This document shows, one piece after another, positions 43,241 to 51,767 of a stretch of 64,000 bases of DNA. The number at the start of each line of letters is the position of its first letter. The first letter of the stretch is position 1. This stretch comes from GWE2-40-63 sp050251815 (lineage in GTDB: Bacteria > Bacteroidota > Bacteroidia > Bacteroidales > SZUA-534). Both the position numbers and the translations under genes were made by a program. The notes below the pieces were generated by a model, which saw nothing but the letters and a program-made list of their open reading frames with translations, did no database searches and was not told the DNA's origin. The DNA lies in NCBI GenBank assembly GCA_050251815.1, contig JBFWMB010000014.1:1-64000 (forward strand), read 5' to 3'.

Positions 43241-44509
43241 TTAATGGAGTGTTAAAGTTTTTGCCAGTTGCTCAATATTAAACGACGAGGGGTTTTGAAA
43301 TACCCGCAACTCAAATTCAGGCAGTATAGCCAGGATATGATCAAATAAATCGGCCTGAATACCTTCAAAATTAGCCCAAACCTGGTCGTTGCTGAATACA
43401 TAAATCTCAATAGGTATCCCTTTTTCACTGGGTTGCAAATGCCTTACCAGGAAAGTCATGTCCTGATGTATTTTGGGGTGATGCCTCAGGTATTCCTCCA
43501 CGTACTTTCTGAAAACCCCCAGGTTGGTAAGTCGTCGGCCGTTTACCAATACTGAATCATCAATTTGATTTTCTTTATTGAACAATTCCAGCTCTTCCAT
43601 TTTTTCCGAAATGTAGCCTTTTAGCCGGTGAATTTTCTTAAACTTTTCAATCATCTCAGGAGAACAGAATTTGACACTGCTCATGTCAATATTTACCGAG
43701 CGTTTTATGCGTCGCCCGCCTGATTCCTCCATGCCACGCCAGTTGGTGAACGATTCCGATACCAGGGCATAAGTGGGAATGGTGGCAATGGTTTTGTCCC
43801 AGTTTTGTACTTTAACGGTATTTAAAGTAATTTCAAGAACGGTTCCGTCGGCACTGTGGCTGGGCATTTCAATCCAGTCGCCAATGCGCACCATATTGTT
43901 TGCCGACAGTTGCACGCTGGCTACCAAACCCAGAATAGTATCTTTAAAAACCAGTAGGAGTACGGCAGCAAGAGCTCCTAGTCCGGCAAGCAATTTTCCG
44001 GGAGAATTGCCGGTAACCAGGGAAATTATAATGATGATGGCAATAAAATAAAAGAATATATTTATAAGTTGGATGTATCCTTTTATGGGACGGGTTTTTG
44101 AAATTTCACGTCGTAAATAGATTTCATGCAGCGATTGGGTTAGCGATACCAATACCAGCAACACAATTAAGGTTATATACAAATAAATTACTGTTTCAAT
44201 AAAAGTAACCCACTGCGGATAGTTTCCGAATACCAGATTTATTGAAAAATGCAATACCAGTGCAGGTGCCAGGTGAGCAACCCGGTTAATTACCTTTCGG
44301 TTAAAAAGAATATCGTCCCATTCGTTCTTACTTCTCTTAATAAACTGTGAAATGGTATTTACAATTACCCGCTTGGTAATTATATCGGCCAGAAAGCATA
44401 CCAGAATAAGAATTAGTACAAAAATACTCAACTGAATTAAGTTTGCCTGGCTGGCGTTAAGTCCCAACGATATAAGTTTGTTTAAAAATTGTTCGCTTAA
44501 ATGTTCCAT
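43241..44509 (-). CDS. MscS-family mechanosensitive ion channel
   Basis: 422 residues with about five transmembrane helices (near 22-42, 75-97, 98-125, 150-168 and 175-195) and a cytoplasmic beta/alpha vestibule. The pore-lining helix is the GKLLAGLGALAAVLLLVFKD segment, followed by the MscS beta domain (RIGDWIEMPSHSADGTVLEI, WDKTIATIPTYALVSE). Such channels open under membrane tension to release solutes during osmotic downshock. The first helices beyond the three of E. coli MscS place it nearer to the YnaI/YbdG size class. It stands alone with a promoter motif just upstream. Confidence 0.92.
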   Translation of the reverse strand: MEHLSEQFLNKLISLGLNASQANLIQLSIFVLILILVCFLADIITKRVIVNTISQFIKRSKNEWDDILFNRKVINRVAHLAPALVLHFSINLVFGNYPQWVTFIETVIYLYITLIVLLVLVSLTQSLHEIYLRREISKTRPIKGYIQLINIFFYFIAIIIIISLVTGNSPGKLLAGLGALAAVLLLVFKDTILGLVASVQLSANNMVRIGDWIEMPSHSADGTVLEITLNTVKVQNWDKTIATIPTYALVSESFTNWRGMEESGGRRIKRSVNIDMSSVKFCSPEMIEKFKKIHRLKGYISEKMEELELFNKENQIDDSVLVNGRRLTNLGVFRKYVEEYLRHHPKIHQDMTFLVRHLQPSEKGIPIEIYVFSNDQVWANFEGIQADLFDHILAILPEFELRVFQNPSSFNIEQLAKTLTLH

Positions 44510-44527
44510 GATTCATTCTTTTGGCGG

Positions 44528-44535
44528 CAAAGGTA
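44528..44535 (-). promoter_or_regulatory. Candidate -7 element for the MscS channel
   Basis: Minus-strand TACCTTTG matches TAnnTTTG, 19 bases before the ATG at 44509. Confidence 0.55.
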
Positions 44536-44679
44536 TAAAAATTGGGGGAGACCCGAAAATTGGGCTTTAGGAGCTTTTGATAGCCAATAATTTTATGAAA
44601 TATTCCAATATCAGTTCAGAATATCAACGAAGTTTTGGTATTTTTAGGGCAAAGTGAAAGGCAATTAATTAATGGATGA

Positions 44680-45366
44680 TTGGGGGTATTGAAAACATTA
44701 GCGACCATAGTGTTAATTTTCCTGGGTATTGTTTTGCATGCACAAACCGATAGTTTGAGCTTTTCAAAGCCTTATGTGGGGCATCGGTTTAAAGAAGGCC
44801 TTTACCTAAACCATCAACAATTGCTGACGAATAATCCCATTCCTGTTAAATACATCATCACCAAATACGATAAAACCGATTTCGACTTTTTTAACAAACT
44901 TTTAGCTGAAGAGTCCGTTATTTTTTTCGATAAATTTGGGTTGAAAAACGAGCTTAAAGTGGAAGATTTGTGGGGTTTCTGCCGTCGGGGTTCAGTGTAT
45001 ATTAATGTGGGCGACGATTTTAACCGAATTCCCGTAATGGGTTCCATTTGCCATTTTGTGGCTACCATTACCACACGTGAAAATAATTACGCACAAGCGG
45101 GATATCCGTACAATTACAACTACGGTTATTATGGGACCCCGGTATCGTCGGAGCGAACCGAAGTGTACCAGTTTGTAATGGATTTTAAGAGCGGTAAAAT
45201 TCTGGAATTTACGGTCGATAATGTGAAAATATTACTAAAAACCGACGAGGAACTTTATCAGGAATATACCGAACTACGAAAGAAAAAGCAGAAGCAGCAA
45301 AAGTTTTTGTACATTCGTAAGTATAACGAAAAACACCCTTTATCTATTGAGCGGGAAAAAGGTTAA
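44680..45366 (+). CDS. Uncharacterised secreted protein
   Basis: 228 residues by the TTG at 44680; the TTG at 44689 (leaving MKTLATIVL...) is equally possible, as the only nearby ATG (44672) is in another frame and stops at once. Either start gives a signal peptide cleaved near LHAQ. The mature part has no recognised family; a Tyr/Gly/Asn-rich loop occurs near 140-155 (YPYNYNYGYYGTP) and a Lys/Gln-rich stretch near 205-215. A TATTTTTA close to a -7 motif is upstream. Probable periplasmic or surface protein of unknown role. Confidence 0.65.
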   Translation: MGVLKTLATIVLIFLGIVLHAQTDSLSFSKPYVGHRFKEGLYLNHQQLLTNNPIPVKYIITKYDKTDFDFFNKLLAEESVIFFDKFGLKNELKVEDLWGFCRRGSVYINVGDDFNRIPVMGSICHFVATITTRENNYAQAGYPYNYNYGYYGTPVSSERTEVYQFVMDFKSGKILEFTVDNVKILLKTDEELYQEYTELRKKKQKQQKFLYIRKYNEKHPLSIEREKG

Positions 45367-45495
45367 ACCTGTTTAACTTATAATTGTTACCTATGCATAC
45401 AATTGCGAACCTAAAAATGAAACGAATCAATAAAAAACAGATTATATTTAACCGATTGTATTGAAAACAATTGTCGAACTTATTTAATAAAAAAA

Positions 45496-46365
45496 ATGAA
45501 AAAACTACTTCTATTTACCGCGTTGGCATGTATCTTCACCGGGCTTAAAGCACAACAGGCTGTTGGTACCCCCGAACAGTTAAAACAGTTTATGAATACT
45601 ACAACTTATGTGGTACTTGAGAACAATCCCATGTTGCGCTACAATCATGTGATTAAAGAAACCGTTGAAAAACACTGGGATATTACCAAATTTGAGTTTG
45701 TAACCTTCTCTACCGAGGAATTTGAAGAAGCCCGTAAGGACCCCAACAAATCGTTCCTGATTGTAAACCTGCATTACTTCGATAAAGACAAAACCAAAGC
45801 CAAATACAAGTATTTAAGCGTGGAACTGGGCGGTCCGTACGAATTTGTTCGCCAGATGCCCGACATTGCTTCCGTTCCCATTGCCTACGACGGCATCGAC
45901 GAAAAATATTATGCCTACAAACTGGGTATGTTGTGCCGTTTTTTGCAGAACCACATTAAACTCACTTACGAGCATCCCGAGCTTAATTCAAAAAACATTC
46001 TTAAATACTATTACAAAAACCTTACGGCCGATATTCACGACAAAGTATTGTATGTTACCGAAGGCGATTTACCCAAATCGCTGAACACCGTGGAAAAAAT
46101 CAAGGCGCTTTATCCCTACGATGTTAAAATTGTGAGCCGCGAAGAGATTCAGGCTGCTATTGACAACAAAGACGAAAACGTGGTTTTTGTGCATAAGGTA
46201 GGTCCTGAGGGAGCCAAACGCAAAGCCCGTTGTTTTAACACCATTGTGGGCGCTGCCGATGCCCAGCTCTACTATTTCAGCTGGCACATGATTAGCGATA
46301 AAGCACCCGAAGGGCTCACCACCAAAGATTTTAAGAAACTGGCCAAGGCTAAAAAACAAAACTAA
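45496..46365 (+). CDS. Uncharacterised secreted protein, Bacteroidota-specific type
   Basis: 289 residues. A signal peptide (MKKLLLFTALACIFTGLKAQ) leads into a soluble alpha/beta protein (NHVIKETVEKHWDITKFEF, KSFLIVNLHYFDKDK, VLYVTEGDLPKSLNTVEKIK, KNENVVFVHKVGP-like). The general layout resembles secreted proteins common near envelope stress genes in Bacteroidota, but no catalytic motif or named family is apparent. It has a strong terminator downstream and a near-consensus -7 motif upstream, so it is a single-gene unit. Confidence 0.72.
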   Translation: MKKLLLFTALACIFTGLKAQQAVGTPEQLKQFMNTTTYVVLENNPMLRYNHVIKETVEKHWDITKFEFVTFSTEEFEEARKDPNKSFLIVNLHYFDKDKTKAKYKYLSVELGGPYEFVRQMPDIASVPIAYDGIDEKYYAYKLGMLCRFLQNHIKLTYEHPELNSKNILKYYYKNLTADIHDKVLYVTEGDLPKSLNTVEKIKALYPYDVKIVSREEIQAAIDNKDENVVFVHKVGPEGAKRKARCFNTIVGAADAQLYYFSWHMISDKAPEGLTTKDFKKLAKAKKQN

Positions 46366-46373
46366 TGAAGTAA

Positions 46374-46418
46374 CCGGAACGAATTTTCCAAACAAGATTC
46401 GTTCCGGCAATTGTTTTT
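46374..46418 (+). terminator. Rho-independent terminator after the secreted protein
   Basis: CCGGAACGAAT (46374-46384) pairs perfectly with ATTCGTTCCGG (46397-46407) and is followed by CAATTGTTTTTA. It starts 9 bases after the stop. Confidence 0.85.
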
Positions 46419-46483
46419 ATTATAACCCGAAACCATTTCCTGCGTAAGCAGTGTTTTAAGTGTATTTGTAAAAACAGCATCTT

Positions 46484-48010
46484 ATGAAACAGGTAGTATT
46501 AATTCAACTTATCGAGATTGCCGTATCCATTCCCATCGGCTATTTTGTGCTGAATTACTTTTTCAGGAATTCAGTAATCATTAAGATTGGCATCATGTGG
46601 ATTGTCAACGTAATTATTAGCGCTTTTGTTAAAGAGTACGCCATGATGGGTTTATTTAATAATGCCGTTTCTTATACCATCATTGCAGCTTTTACCATTA
46701 CCGGTCTGTATTTTACCTCGCGTTTGCTTTATAAACCTTTGAACAATATTATCGATCATGTCGATGATTTATCGAAAGGAAACCTCGACATTTCCGTCGA
46801 ACGAAACGAAAGTAATGACGAACTAAACCGCCTGGCCAATGCTTTATGCGAATTAAAGCGCCAGTTTATTGCCATTATTGGTGATATCAATGCCAGTTCC
46901 AGCCAGTTGATCGATGCCAGTTCCGGTTTAAGCGTTACTGCCGAAGAAATGGCCAATGGCTCAAACGAGCAGGCAGCTTCAGTGCAGGAAGTTTCTGCTA
47001 CCATGGAAGAAATGGCCGCTAATATCGAAGGAAATACCGATAATGCCCGCAAAACCGAGCAGATTGCCGACTCAGCCGCCAAACGCATTAAAGAAGTGCA
47101 GGAGGCTTCGGCCGAAAGCCTGAGCTCGGTAAACGATATTGCTCAAAAAATTGGTATCATCAACGACATTGCCCTCCAGACCAACATACTGGCCCTGAAC
47201 GCGGCCGTTGAGGCAGCGCGGGCCGGGGAACACGGAAAAGGTTTTGCTGTGGTGGCTGCCGAAGTACGCAAACTGGCCGAGCGTAGCAAGGTTGCAGCCG
47301 ACGAGATTGTAGACCTGGCGGCTAAAAGCGTGGAGGTAACCAACAAATCGGGCGAGTTACTCCTGAATATAATTCCTGACATTGAAAAAACAACCCTTTT
47401 GGTGCAGGAGATTGCTGCCGCCAGCATCGAGCAATCAAACGGCGCCAATCAGGTGAACCACGCCATCCAGGATTTGAATCAGGTAACCCAGCAGGGAGCT
47501 TCAGTAGCCACACAAATTGCAGGAAATGCCGAGTCGCTGGCCGAACAGGCACGTACTTTAAATCAATTAATCAGTTTCTTTAAGTTTCAGGGTAAGAAAA
47601 AAGCCTATGTCGCTACCGAAAAGAAGAAGATAAAGAAGGAGTTTAAACCTGCTATGGTTCAGTTTAAAGCGCAGCCCTCGACAACAGTTCCTAAAAAGAC
47701 ACAAACCACAACCTTACCCAAAAAAGAACAGCCAAAACCAGCGGCACCCACGGTAAAGAATGTGGCAAAACCCATTGAAATAAAAAAAGAAAGCAAACCA
47801 GCGGTTCTAAAGACAAAGCCGGCACAGCAGAAAAAAACAACACCGGCTCCCAAATCTGTGGTACCGCCCAAAAAAGCAGCCCCGGCCAAACCCGAAACCA
47901 AAGCGGCCCCGGCACCCAAATCAAAACCAACAAATACTGGCAATGCCGGAAAAGGCTTTAATTTAAACCTGGGTTCCGACGTCAGCGATAGTGATTTTGA
48001 AGCGTTTTAA
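46484..48010 (+). CDS. Methyl-accepting chemotaxis-type protein with long basic tail and CheR-docking-like end
   Basis: 508 residues. Three short hydrophobic segments (about 5-25, 32-48 and 60-78) replace a periplasmic sensor, followed by HAMP (about 78-130) and the MCP signalling hairpin (about 130-360). The conserved tip LQTNILALNAAVEAARAGEH and AEVRKLAERS identify the family. From about 365 to 490 the chain is Lys/Pro/Ala-rich and probably disordered. It ends DSDFEAF, whose DFEAF fits the x-[FYWH]-x-x-[FYWH] pentapeptide that tethers CheR or CheB. No che or motility genes are in the window, so it likely serves another pathway or a distant array. Confidence 0.88.
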   Translation: MKQVVLIQLIEIAVSIPIGYFVLNYFFRNSVIIKIGIMWIVNVIISAFVKEYAMMGLFNNAVSYTIIAAFTITGLYFTSRLLYKPLNNIIDHVDDLSKGNLDISVERNESNDELNRLANALCELKRQFIAIIGDINASSSQLIDASSGLSVTAEEMANGSNEQAASVQEVSATMEEMAANIEGNTDNARKTEQIADSAAKRIKEVQEASAESLSSVNDIAQKIGIINDIALQTNILALNAAVEAARAGEHGKGFAVVAAEVRKLAERSKVAADEIVDLAAKSVEVTNKSGELLLNIIPDIEKTTLLVQEIAAASIEQSNGANQVNHAIQDLNQVTQQGASVATQIAGNAESLAEQARTLNQLISFFKFQGKKKAYVATEKKKIKKEFKPAMVQFKAQPSTTVPKKTQTTTLPKKEQPKPAAPTVKNVAKPIEIKKESKPAVLKTKPAQQKKTTPAPKSVVPPKKAAPAKPETKAAPAPKSKPTNTGNAGKGFNLNLGSDVSDSDFEAF

Positions 48011-48051
48011 CAGCTAATTTTTTCGTTTCCAGGAACGAATAAAAAATAGTT

Positions 48052-48083
48052 ACCCCGCTTGCATGCAGACGGGGTTCATTTTT
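48052..48083 (+). terminator. Probable terminator of the MCP gene
   Basis: ACCCCG (48052-48057) pairs with CGGGGT (48070-48075) around a loop containing the palindrome TGCATGCA, then TCATTTTT. A second, weaker hairpin (TTCGTT/AACGAA, 48022-48039) lies upstream. Confidence 0.6.
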
Positions 48084-48156
48084 AACCGGAATTGGCAAAA
48101 TACCGATTCTTCTGGGTTCAGTTAATAAGAATCCGAATTATTTTATGACTGATTTT

Positions 48157-48230
48157 AGCTCCCTAGGAGCGACATTTTTGTAGAAAAACATTAGTTGGTA
48201 TAACCCCCAGCTCCGTAGGAGCGACATTTA
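48157..48230. repeat. Direct pair of palindromic GCTCC-TAGGAGC-GACATT elements
   Basis: AGCTCCCTAGGAGCGACATT (48157-48176) and AGCTCCGTAGGAGCGACATT (48209-48228) differ at one base; each holds the inverted arms GCTCC/GGAGC. They are 52 bases apart in the 400-base MCP-ettA gap, which otherwise contains only the MCP terminator and the ettA promoter. The format resembles dispersed REP-like palindromes seen in some Bacteroidota genomes. Confidence 0.65.
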
Positions 48231-48379
48231 TTGTTATTCGCCTGGTTATCCGGTATACATTCGCATTTAATTCCTGAATTCGTGGCCTAATTGCTCCGCA
48301 TGCACGCGGTTTATGGGCTACCACCCCATACCCCGAAAATTATTGCCTCGTGCCCTGATGGCCGTACCGAACAATTTCC

Positions 48380-48387
48380 TAATTTTG
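48380..48387 (+). promoter_or_regulatory. Candidate -7 element for ettA
   Basis: TAATTTTG matches TAnnTTTG exactly, 24 bases before the ATG at 48412. Confidence 0.6.
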
Positions 48388-48411
48388 AGCCATCATTAAT
48401 TCAAAAATTGT

Positions 48412-50091
48412 ATGTCGGACGATAAAAAGATTATTTTTTCAATGGTGGGGGTTGGCAAAACCTTTCCACCCCATAAGCGGGTTTTGAACAACATTTACCT
48501 TTCGTTTTTTTACGGGGCAAAAATCGGGATAATCGGTCTCAATGGCTCGGGTAAATCAACCCTCCTTAAAATTATTGCCGGAACCGAAAAAAGTTACGAG
48601 GGCCAGGTGGTTTTCTCTCCGGGTTATTCCGTTGGGATGCTCGAACAGGAACCGGCACTCGATAATTCCAAAACCGTACGCGAAATTGTGGAGGAAGGAA
48701 CTGCCGAAGTGGTGGCTTTGCTTAAAGAGTACGAAGAACTCAATATGAAGTTTGCCGAACCCATGAGCGACGATGAAATGAACCAGCTCATCGAGCGCCA
48801 GGGCGTGTTAACCGAATTACTCGACCAACACAACGCCTGGGAGCTCGACAACAAACTCGAACGGGCCATGGATGCACTGCGTTGTCCACCTTCCGATACC
48901 AGGGTGGAACACCTTTCGGGAGGCGAACGCCGCCGGGTAGCTCTGTGCCGTTTGTTACTTCAGGAACCCGACATTCTTCTGCTCGATGAGCCTACCAACC
49001 ACCTCGATGCCGAGTCGGTACAATGGCTTGAGCAGCATCTGCAGCAATACAAAGGAACGGTGATTGCCATTACCCACGATCGCTACTTTCTCGATAATGT
49101 AGCCGGATGGATTCTGGAACTCGACCGGGGCGAGGGCATCCCCTGGAAAGGGAATTACACCTCGTGGCTCGAACAAAAGAGTGCCCGCTTGGCCCAGGAA
49201 GAAAAAACCGAAAGCAAACGACGTAAAACCCTCGAACGCGAACTTGAATGGGTGCGGATGGTCCCAAAAGCCCGTCATGCCAAACAAAAAGCCCGTCTGG
49301 GTGCTTACGACAAACTGCTGAACGAAGATTCGAAAGAAAAAGAACAAAAACTCGAGATATTCATCCCCAATGGTCCGCGCCTGGGCACTAAAGTTATCGA
49401 AGCCCACTCGGTAAGTAAAGCTTTTGGCGAGAAACTGCTGTTCGAAAACCTTGAATTTGTATTGCCACCAAACGGTATTGTCGGTGTAATTGGTCCCAAT
49501 GGCGCCGGAAAAACCACCTTGTTCCGCATGATTATGGGACACGAGCAGGCCGATTCCGGAACCTTCTCCGTGGGCGAAACAGCAAAGCTGGGTTATGTCG
49601 ATCAAAGCCATGCCGACATCGATCCGGAGAAATCGGTGTACCAGATAGTATCCGAAGGCATGGAAGAGATTAAGGTAGGTGGACGGTTTATCAATGCCCG
49701 CGCTTATTTATCGCGTTTTAATTTTGCCGGAGCCGACCAGGAAAAGAAAGCCGGCGTACTATCGGGCGGGGAGCGAAATCGCTTGCACCTGGCCATGACA
49801 TTGAAGTCGGAAGCCAACGTGCTGCTCCTTGACGAACCCAGTAACGACATCGATGTAAACACCCTGCGTGCGCTCGAAGAAGGTTTGGAAGGTTTTGCCG
49901 GTTGTGCCGTGGTTATCTCGCACGACCGCTGGTTCCTCGACCGCATAGCCACCCATATTCTGGCTTTCGAAGGCAATTCACAGGTATATTTCTTTGAGGG
50001 GTCCTACTCCGAATACGAAATAAACCGCAAAAAACGTCTGGGCGACGAAGGCCCCAAACGCATCCGCTATAAAAAGCTTACCAAAGATTAA
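48412..50091 (+). CDS. ettA: Energy-dependent translational throttle protein EttA (ABC-F)
   Basis: 559 residues, two ABC domains and no membrane segment. The first domain has Walker A GLNGSGKST, signature LSGGERRRVALCRLL and Walker B LLLDEPTNHLD; the second has GPNGAGKTT, LSGGERNRLHLA and VLLLDEPSNDIDVNTLR. The ABC-F linker between them carries LEREYEWVRM-type EttA features (ELEWVRMVPKARHAKQKARL), and the opening IIFSMVGVGKTFPPHK is the EttA start. EttA binds the ribosome E site and gates the first peptide bond according to ATP/ADP ratio. A clear promoter and terminator make it a single-gene unit. Confidence 0.93.
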   Translation: MSDDKKIIFSMVGVGKTFPPHKRVLNNIYLSFFYGAKIGIIGLNGSGKSTLLKIIAGTEKSYEGQVVFSPGYSVGMLEQEPALDNSKTVREIVEEGTAEVVALLKEYEELNMKFAEPMSDDEMNQLIERQGVLTELLDQHNAWELDNKLERAMDALRCPPSDTRVEHLSGGERRRVALCRLLLQEPDILLLDEPTNHLDAESVQWLEQHLQQYKGTVIAITHDRYFLDNVAGWILELDRGEGIPWKGNYTSWLEQKSARLAQEEKTESKRRKTLERELEWVRMVPKARHAKQKARLGAYDKLLNEDSKEKEQKLEIFIPNGPRLGTKVIEAHSVSKAFGEKLLFENLEFVLPPNGIVGVIGPNGAGKTTLFRMIMGHEQADSGTFSVGETAKLGYVDQSHADIDPEKSVYQIVSEGMEEIKVGGRFINARAYLSRFNFAGADQEKKAGVLSGGERNRLHLAMTLKSEANVLLLDEPSNDIDVNTLRALEEGLEGFAGCAVVISHDRWFLDRIATHILAFEGNSQVYFFEGSYSEYEINRKKRLGDEGPKRIRYKKLTKD

Positions 50092-50115
50092 GATTCAAAA
50101 ATGAATAGCTTACAG

Positions 50116-50149
50116 AGGCTGTCCAAAGAGTAAAAGGACAGCCTTTTTT
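50116..50149 (+). terminator. Rho-independent terminator of ettA
   Basis: AGGCTGTCC (50116-50124) pairs with GGACAGCCT (50136-50144) and is followed by six T. The opposing membrane protein gene ends one base further on. Confidence 0.9.
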
Positions 50150-50150
50150 C

Positions 50151-51566
50151 TTAAGGCGTGTCCGCAGGTGCCGATGCATCAACCCTAATTACCTCAGCGT
50201 TTAGTTGCAAGCCGGCTTTAAGGTACCGGTTCATAGGATTATTGGGATTGCCCGATAGTTCAGCACTTTTAAGCCAGCCCGAATCGGGAAGGGGTGTTAC
50301 AAGCAGCGGACTTTGCTGGTGTTTGTGACTTATCAGGTAGTTTATGCGTTTGGTGTATTCACGGGAGTATTTTGTGAGCTTAATTTGCTGTTCTATCAGG
50401 TGGTAACCGTTCATTCCCGTTATCGAAACAAAACAAAGCAGAAATAGTCCTTTCTTGAAAGCTTTAGTAAAGATACCGCTACGGAACAAAACATAAAAAA
50501 CCAGGGTGAAATACACCAGCGTATAAAGGCTTATGGGCAAAAGCGCCCGATAGGCAGCAACATCCTGTGTTTTATAGGTAATGGAAAGCTGATGCAGGTA
50601 AACCAACAGCACAAATACCAGGGTCAAATAAATTATTCGGATAAGGGTGCTGCTTTTCTTTTCAGGAACCGGTCGGCGTACCAGGTAATACTGAAGGGCA
50701 ATCCCGAATAGCATAGCATAAGCCAGTACGGAAGGTACTCTTTTTAAAAAGATAATCCCCGTCATCTTTGCATTTAAAACCAAAACTTCAGGCACGCTTA
50801 TTTTGTGAAAAAACTGACTGTGCAATTCATTCCCTTTGCTATGGTATTGAATTGTATATGCCATACCTACGGCTAAAAAAGCGATTAGGTATGCAGGCCA
50901 TAGCTGTTTTAAATAGGGCCTGCGATCGATAGGGAATAAAAGATAAAGAATCAGCAACACTAAAAACAAAAGTACCATGAGTGCCAACGGCCCACTGGAA
51001 CCGCCCACATAGGCAAAGCTTACCACCAGCAATATATAGTTAAATAACGACAAATGCTTGCTCAACAATAGGGTAAAACCCAGTATGGCCATGGCAAGAC
51101 TCAGCGAATAAGTGCTGGTGGAGCATAGCCAGAACCAACTTTCGTTAATGCTAAATGAACTGTAAAACAGGGCGGCAATCAAAAACAAACTCATCAGGAA
51201 TTTACTGGTAAAACGCCGGGTGCGCAGACGCAGAATGTGTTTTTTAGATAAGCGGTGAACCAATTGATACGTTACCAAAAGCCAAACAACAAAATTGAAA
51301 AGAAAAAACAGGGAAGCCACCCGGTTTAGAGGGAAAATTTTAAGGAAACTTTGAATCAGGAATACAGAGAAATAGCCAAAACTCCCGTTTGGGTATTCGT
51401 GTTGGGTGGCTTCAAGTAATGAAAAATGGTTTGCATTATCCAGAAAATGAAAATCGTCGGCAGCCAGGTTGCCAAACGAAGCTACCAATAAAAAAAGGTA
51501 CAAAAACAGCAACGAACCCAGGGTAAAAAGCAAATGAATGTACGTTTTTTTTCCGGAACCACGCAT
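50151..51566 (-). CDS. Polytopic membrane protein (DUF6056/GT-C-like)
   Basis: 471 residues with around eleven hydrophobic segments. An early periplasmic loop carries the acidic LAADDFHFLDNANHF, placing a D-D pair right after the first helix as in GT-C membrane glycosyltransferases, and a soluble C-terminal tail follows (about 400-471). This layout matches the DUF6056 membrane proteins of Bacteroidota, probably lipid-linked-sugar transferases. No transferase activity is established. It converges on ettA with the terminator between the two and is alone on its strand. Confidence 0.7.
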   Translation of the reverse strand: MRGSGKKTYIHLLFTLGSLLFLYLFLLVASFGNLAADDFHFLDNANHFSLLEATQHEYPNGSFGYFSVFLIQSFLKIFPLNRVASLFFLFNFVVWLLVTYQLVHRLSKKHILRLRTRRFTSKFLMSLFLIAALFYSSFSINESWFWLCSTSTYSLSLAMAILGFTLLLSKHLSLFNYILLVVSFAYVGGSSGPLALMVLLFLVLLILYLLFPIDRRPYLKQLWPAYLIAFLAVGMAYTIQYHSKGNELHSQFFHKISVPEVLVLNAKMTGIIFLKRVPSVLAYAMLFGIALQYYLVRRPVPEKKSSTLIRIIYLTLVFVLLVYLHQLSITYKTQDVAAYRALLPISLYTLVYFTLVFYVLFRSGIFTKAFKKGLFLLCFVSITGMNGYHLIEQQIKLTKYSREYTKRINYLISHKHQQSPLLVTPLPDSGWLKSAELSGNPNNPMNRYLKAGLQLNAEVIRVDASAPADTP

Positions 51567-51727
51567 AAATCAAAGTTTTTTTGGCTTAAGCATTACGGCT
51601 ATAAGTTACAACAATATTTATAAATCGGCCCAATATTTGGCCGCTTTTAGCGAACAAAAAAGGTAATTAATCCAATTAATTGGCGGCACCAATTTCGCTG
51701 ATATTTCGCTTTCTAAAATTATCGCTG

Positions 51728-51735
51728 TATTTTTG
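51728..51735 (+). promoter_or_regulatory. Candidate -7 element for the PAP2 phosphatase
   Basis: TATTTTTG matches TAnnTTTG exactly, 32 bases before the ATG at 51768. Confidence 0.6.
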
Positions 51736-51767
51736 TTCGCATTTTATAAAATTTTGAACCGCTTACG

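Noticed and set aside
47659..47943. 94-residue Gly/Val/Phe-rich frame on the minus strand
   Set aside because: Opposite the K/P/A-rich MCP tail, whose composition generates such antisense frames.
48955..49611. 218-residue open frame on the minus strand opposite ettA
   Set aside because: Entirely within the strong ettA coding frame, Phe/Gly-rich translation with no domain; a shadow of the ABC-F gene.
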